Shown here in pieces: positions 59,966-64,000 of a stretch of 64,000 nt of DNA (positions within the stretch are counted from its first letter, which is position 1; every line of letters begins with the position of its first letter). The stretch comes from Lenzites betulinus. Its lineage: Eukaryota; Basidiomycota; Agaricomycetes; Polyporales; Polyporaceae. A program made the position numbers and the translations under genes. Location of the stretch: positions 1-64,000 of the forward strand of contig JABYQU010000025.1 of assembly GCA_022264855.1 (NCBI GenBank). Direction: 5' to 3'. The notes beneath the pieces were generated by a model that was not told where the DNA came from, did not search any database, and was given only the letters and a program-made list of their open reading frames with translations.

Positions 59966-61452
59966 TCAACGTGTCTTCGCCGCCTTCGCCGTCCCCGCCC
60001 GTCCCGACGACGCGCTCGCATCCACGTCCATTTTCCGTTTTAGCGTCTTCGCGGCGCCCCCGGCCCTTCCGCGCGGCAGCTTCGGCGCCGGCCTGCTCTT
60101 CTGCTATCACGACGACACCTCAGACAGGCCCAACCAGACAGCCAAAACGCACACGCACCATGCTCGGCCCGAGCAGTAGCTCGTCGTCCTCGTCGTCCCC
60201 CGGTTCCGAATCCGCATCGTCTCCCACGTCCGGCGTCTGCTCGTCCTCGTCCCAGTCCTGCACGACCTGCCGTCGGCGCGGCTGCGACAGGCGCCGCCGA
60301 CGCGGTACTGGCTGCACCTCGGGCTCGGGCTCGTACACGGACCCGGAGCGCACGGAACCGTCGTCGAGTCCGTCGTCCGGCTCTTCCTCCTTTACGTCGA
60401 CGATCGCGGTCACACGGCGTATCAATCGCTGGCGCGGCTCGCTCTGTGCCTGCGACTCACGGCGCGCCGGCGATGGGTGGGCGGCAGCGGCGGAGGCTTG
60501 GTCCTTGCGCCGGCCTGGGGGCGCGCGGATTGGGGAGCCGACACGCGAGCGTGAGGCGGGGTCGCGATCTATTTGTGTGCTTGTCCCGGCGCGTCTGCGT
60601 GGGGGAGGCGCTACAAGTTCTTCGATGTCTGGCTGTACGCGGCTGCTGCGGTGCGGGGTGCCGCCTGGTCTGCGCGAGTGTGACGTTGTCGACGCACGCA
60701 TGGGCTGGGACGTCGAGGCCGAGGGCTCCGGGATGTCGGTGTACGCGATTCGGGGCGTGTACGGAGTGCTGTATGCGTGAGCAGCCGCATTCCACTGCGA
60801 CAGGGATTCGATTAGAAGTGTGGGCTGTGTACATACGGGGAGAAACATACGGCGAACTGGTTGGCGACTAGCTCATCTATGCGCAATGACAAACGAGTGC
60901 GCTCGTGCTCAGCCCGGCGGTATTGCTCCTTCCAGTCGTCGATCTCCTGCCGCGATGAGTCCTCGAGCCGGGTGAGCTGCGTCTTCCACTGGTCGACTTC
61001 GTTCCGGAGCTGTGCGATGGTCTCTGCTTGGTGTTTGATCTGCCCCGAGTTCAGCGAATGCGCGTTGACATCTCTACGGAAGCACGCACCGTCATTTCCG
61101 TCTTCTCCAGCTGTGGCCAACGCCTGGTCGTCAAGTGAACCCTTCGCAAAGAGCGGCATGCCTACTCACAGCGGCTCTCCACCCTTCCTCCCGCGCCTCA
61201 AGGTCTTTTGCGTCAAGTTGCGCTTCATGCAAGGACTTCACCGCACCATCACGTTCCGCGCGAGCGTGCGCAACGTCGGCTTGTGCCTGTTCTTGTACTG
61301 CACTAAACTGCCCGCCCAGAACGATCGAACGAGTCAGCGAAATAGCCACATCGACGGGCACGCATACACACCGCAGCGGTGGCAGCTCTTGTGAGATTCG
61401 CTAATGCATCATTCGCGGGATTTGAAGAGGAGGATTTCGATAGGGCGGGCAT
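59966..61452 (-). CDS. Hypothetical coiled-coil protein with charged C-terminus
   Basis: Six exons (61452-61372, 61307-61170, 61110-61090, 61039-60851, 60794-60159, 60103-59966) give 400 residues. Residues 28-138 form a continuous coiled coil (VQEQAQADVAHARAERDGAV, TIAQLRNEVDQWKTQLTRLE, YRRAEHERTRLSLRIDELV). The following region is Ser/Pro/Arg-rich, then an acidic DEDEQ...GDDEDDE block, then a basic Ala/Lys/Arg tail. The 21-nt third exon keeps the coil in register. The last intron (60158-60104) is inferred; without it the protein would stop at 60120. No family was recognised. A scaffold or chromosome-associated role is conceivable from shape only. Confidence 0.65.
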
Positions 61453-61782
61453 GCCAGTGAGAGTGAGTGAGTGGGCTGAACCAAGAACGCGTTTGACGCG
61501 GTTGTGGCGGCTAAGCACGTCCAGTTACCACCATTGTTCAGCATTGAAACCCCGCTGGGCGCTCTCATCATCTGCAGTCACTATGTTTGCACTCCGCTTG
61601 TATCTCGCTAATGACGCGACGCGCGCGCCCAGTGGCTGAAGTACTTAAGCACAGCTGTACTTGTGCCGTGATTAGCACTGGCAAGTGTACCACACCCGGT
61701 GTGCCTCGATATACTACGGCTAGCCACAAGATATTTCAGAGAGCCTGTTATTTCTTATCCTCTTAGGCGCACTGCCTCTGCC
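61453..61782. other. Divergent promoter region
   Basis: 330 bp between the start codons of the coiled-coil gene (minus) and the OGFr-domain gene (plus). No specific motif was identified. Confidence 0.5.
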
Positions 61783-62675
61783 ATGTCAATCCCCGGCGAC
61801 GTCAGAGAGTTTCTGGCGGATTACCCCGAGGCCGAAGACGATCCCCGCCTCAACGCGAATCTCGGATTCTACACGAACAAGCTGCCTTGCAAACCGGACA
61901 ACCTGCTGATCGACGAGTTACATGAACAGTAAGGGCGATCTAGTACCCATCATCCTGCGGTGTGAACTTCAGCCTCTGGGCAGATGGAAGACCGATTACG
62001 AGAAGTTGGAATACAAGCATGGATACATCCAGTGGCTGTATGTCCTGCCGTCGATGGGCATGGCGCTAGCTCACCGAGTTATCGCAGGTTCCCCTTGCAG
62101 GAGCATGGGCTAAATATCCAGGCGCAGCCCTTGCAGAAGCACGAGCTCGCAGCGTTGAAAGCCGACCCTCATGCGGTAGAACGCCTCCGCCATTCCTATA
62201 CTATAATGCTAGGTTTCTACGGCATGCAGCTAGTGTCCACTGAGACGGGAGAACTCCGCCGCGCAGAAAATTGGCAGGAACGATACCGCAATCTCGCTCG
62301 TCAGTATCCCCGCTACCATATATATGCCCCTCGCTCACATCGTGCGCAGGCGCCCCACACAACAATCTCCGTATATCTAGGATCTTGAAGTGCTTATCCG
62401 AGTTCGGGCTCGAGAAGTACAATGCGGGGTTCCTGCTCTTCGTGCTCGCCGAACAGAGCGAAAATGGCCAGCTCAACACACCGATGATCCGGAGTAGTAT
62501 GGATCGGTGGTGGGCAAACTGCTTGCGAAATGAGGAAGAAAGGGCTTGGGTGAACAGGGTCATCCGGAAAGCGAGGTCGCAGGAAGACTTTGTGTTCACG
62601 GAGGAGGTTTACCGCGAAGCGATACGGAGGCGGCAGGAAACCGGGTCTCTGCGAGACGCGCATGAGGAGACCTAA
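61783..62675 (+). CDS. OGFr conserved-region domain protein
   Basis: Four exons (61783-61928, 61984-62037, 62088-62299, 62350-62675) give 245 residues. Almost the whole chain is the opioid-growth-factor-receptor conserved region: LGFYTNKLPCKPDNLLIDELH, DYEKLEYKHGYIQWLFPLQE, NIQAQPLQKHEL, SYTIMLGFYGMQL and HNNLRISRILKCLSEFGLEKY. Fungal members are common, and no opioid role is implied; the biochemical function of the domain is not established. The exon joins rebuild QWLFPLQEHGLN and RNLARAPHNNLRI in phase. The C-terminus is helical and charged. Start 61783 has a CCATG context and precedes the domain directly. Confidence 0.9.
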
Positions 62676-63293
62676 TCCTTGCGTGAGGTGGGATGGGAAG
62701 GATCAAAAGGGCGAAGAAGTCATTTCGTATATGTACGTGGTATTGGCATATGTGAAGCGCTTCGATTCTAGGACGTACGAGATTTCTGCAATGCAGTCAA
62801 TGTTGTCCATCACGTCGGCAACCTGCTTCGACAGGAAGCCGCGTTATGCGCTGAGAGGGCCGCGAGCTGAGAACGCATGGCACTGGTGTCAACTGGTCTC
62901 CTGCGGAAGCACGGTAACTTTACGCTCTGTGAGTGACCCTGCAATGCATTCGTGGGATTGAAGACCCTACGGACGGAGTAGTTGGGGGAAGAGCGGCCGC
63001 GCGGAAGACCTTGCATCGTATTGGTGCGAGGGGACTCTGGGACCGGGATTTACAAACCAATGGCTGGGTCCGATGGTAAAATACTGTACCACCTACAATG
63101 TACGAGAGATCTCGCGCCCTCTTTTGCTGCGAGATTACTACTAGGGAAGTACGGCATATACGTCGGCGTAGACCTTGCATGTATTCGGAGGCACACAGCC
63201 AGACGCGCCTCGTCTGAACTTTCTACTTTATAATTGTAGGGTCAGTCTACCCATGCATCAAGAATATGACTCAATTGCTCACCTTCAAATTGC
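62676..63293. other. Convergent intergenic region, no gene recognised
   Basis: About 620 bp between converging 3' ends. Only short open frames without recognisable features. Confidence 0.5.
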
Positions 63294-63702
63294 TCAAGCC
63301 GGATCCGAGAGCGACTCCAGTTTCTCCAGCAGCGCGCTCCTCTGCCTCGATTCGTACAGCGGGCTGACGGACTGCAAAAGCGGTTCGATGGTCTCAAATA
63401 CTATCTCCGCATCGTGATCAGGGTCCATGGGTGCTTCCGATGGACTGTGCAGCTGTGGGGGGTGCGTCCGACAAGCTGAGAAGGAGCCTCTCAGTTCGGC
63501 GTGCACTGCCTACCTGGTAGCCCCTGCTCGTGAGGGACACGACGACAGCCTCTTCCTCAAGTAGTACTACTCGCGCGGTCGCCTTGAGGGGAGACGAAGA
63601 GCTGATTTCGAAGCTCGAGATTGCAAAGGACTGCTCGACGAGAGCACGCTCCAGCTCCTCCCGCACGAACGAGCGCGGGGCAGATTGTGTTTGAGACGAC
63701 AT
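63294..63702 (-). CDS. Small GSKIP-domain protein
   Basis: Two exons (63702-63514, 63452-63294) give 115 residues; the intron is 61 nt. After REELERALVEQSF, a strand-rich segment (ATARVVLLEEEAVVVSLTSR) and a C-terminal helix (VFETIEPLLQSVSPLYESRQ then RSALLEKLESL) match the GSKIP fold found in GSK3-interacting protein and in the Clu/TIF31 N-terminal region. The length (115) is close to free-standing GSKIP. In animals GSKIP binds GSK3 and protein kinase A; a similar adaptor role here is inference. The match was made by eye from pattern, so confidence is moderate. Confidence 0.75.
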
Positions 63703-64000
63703 TTAGGATGGTTGGCGTGGTAGGTTTTCGATGTGCCAGAAGATGAAGATAGAGAAGCAAGAGGGCCGGGGGTCTAGAGCGGAGCACGATGTCATGGTCA
63801 TGGGGGAAAGCTAGAAGGCTCCGCGCTTGCGAGACGCGTCGCGTCAATTGCCTCCTTCACCACAGCCACCACTGCACTTGTCCGCAGCTTCCTTCTGCTC
63901 AGGCCTCCTACGTTGGCCACACTATAGGGATTCTCAGGAACAGCTTGGATTACTCTGGGGAAGCCTCTTTGGAGCACTAGTTAACTCTCGGTGACCCCCC
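63703..64000. other. Window end, upstream of the GSKIP-like gene
   Basis: About 300 bp of presumed promoter; no further gene was recognised before the window ends. Confidence 0.5.

Noticed and set aside
60104..60158. Read-through end of the coiled-coil protein at 60120
   Set aside because: A GTGCGT donor and GATAG acceptor in phase give a natural basic C-terminal exon; read-through adds only 13 residues of hydrophobic, unrelated sequence.

Overview
The window looks like nuclear DNA from a filamentous basidiomycete (Agaricomycetes; Polyporales is my best guess, by inference). It is GC-rich. Genes are split by many short GT-AG introns, mostly 49-62 nt, often with a CTAAC-like branch site. The gene set is typical: a Dicer-like protein, a CreA/Mig1-type repressor, a URC1-type GTP cyclohydrolase II-like protein, a SYLF protein, an OGFr-domain protein, an aquaglyceroporin, fungal membrane-anchored aspartic proteases and F-box-type families. 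All exon boundaries below were read by eye from splice sites, phase and protein continuity. For each multi-exon model I checked that the summed coding length divides by three.

Layout. 1-7970: a nearly full-length but broken non-LTR retrotransposon (Tad1-like LINE; gag-like ORF1, then endonuclease/RT/RNase H ORF2) ending in a 21-A tail. 9243-12421: two tandem paralogues of a small FCS-like zinc-finger protein. 13044-15072: URC1-like gene. 15227-20058 (minus): Dicer-like gene. 20727-22402: voltage-gated K+ channel. 22910-24046: protein with a possible CH-like N-terminal domain. 25379-27711 (minus): CreA/CRE1 carbon catabolite repressor. About 28.9-31.0 kb: a second, 5'-truncated LINE with a 41-A tail, upstream of cre1. 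31.0-36.6 kb: a long GC-rich stretch in which I recognise no gene. 36.6-39.5 kb: two F-box-like paralogues tail to tail, one intact and one broken. 40.1-42.45 kb (minus): nucleotide pyrophosphatase/phosphodiesterase. 43.3-47.9 kb: two divergently transcribed membrane-anchored aspartic proteases. 49.76-51.25 kb (minus): aquaglyceroporin. 51.6-53.3 kb: two related non-autonomous hAT-like elements, each with a perfect 8-bp target-site duplication. 53.9-55.05 kb: SYLF/Ysc84 protein. 56-59.4 kb: a repeat-rich block around a third, frameshifted F-box-like copy. 59.97-63.7 kb: a coiled-coil protein, an OGFr-domain protein and a small GSKIP-domain protein.

No operon-like unit is expected. The genes cover RNA silencing, carbon repression, uracil catabolism, ion and solute transport, secreted or surface hydrolysis and membrane/actin biology. 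The notable structures are: (i) the two hAT-like MITEs with intact TSDs; (ii) a rearranged multi-copy repeat block around an F-box pseudogene; (iii) very small exons at catalytic or pore motifs in the phosphodiesterase and K+ channel genes, plus a GC-AG intron in the latter; (iv) recently duplicated gene pairs (zinc finger, aspartic protease, F-box). I found no CRISPR array, rRNA or convincing tRNA gene.
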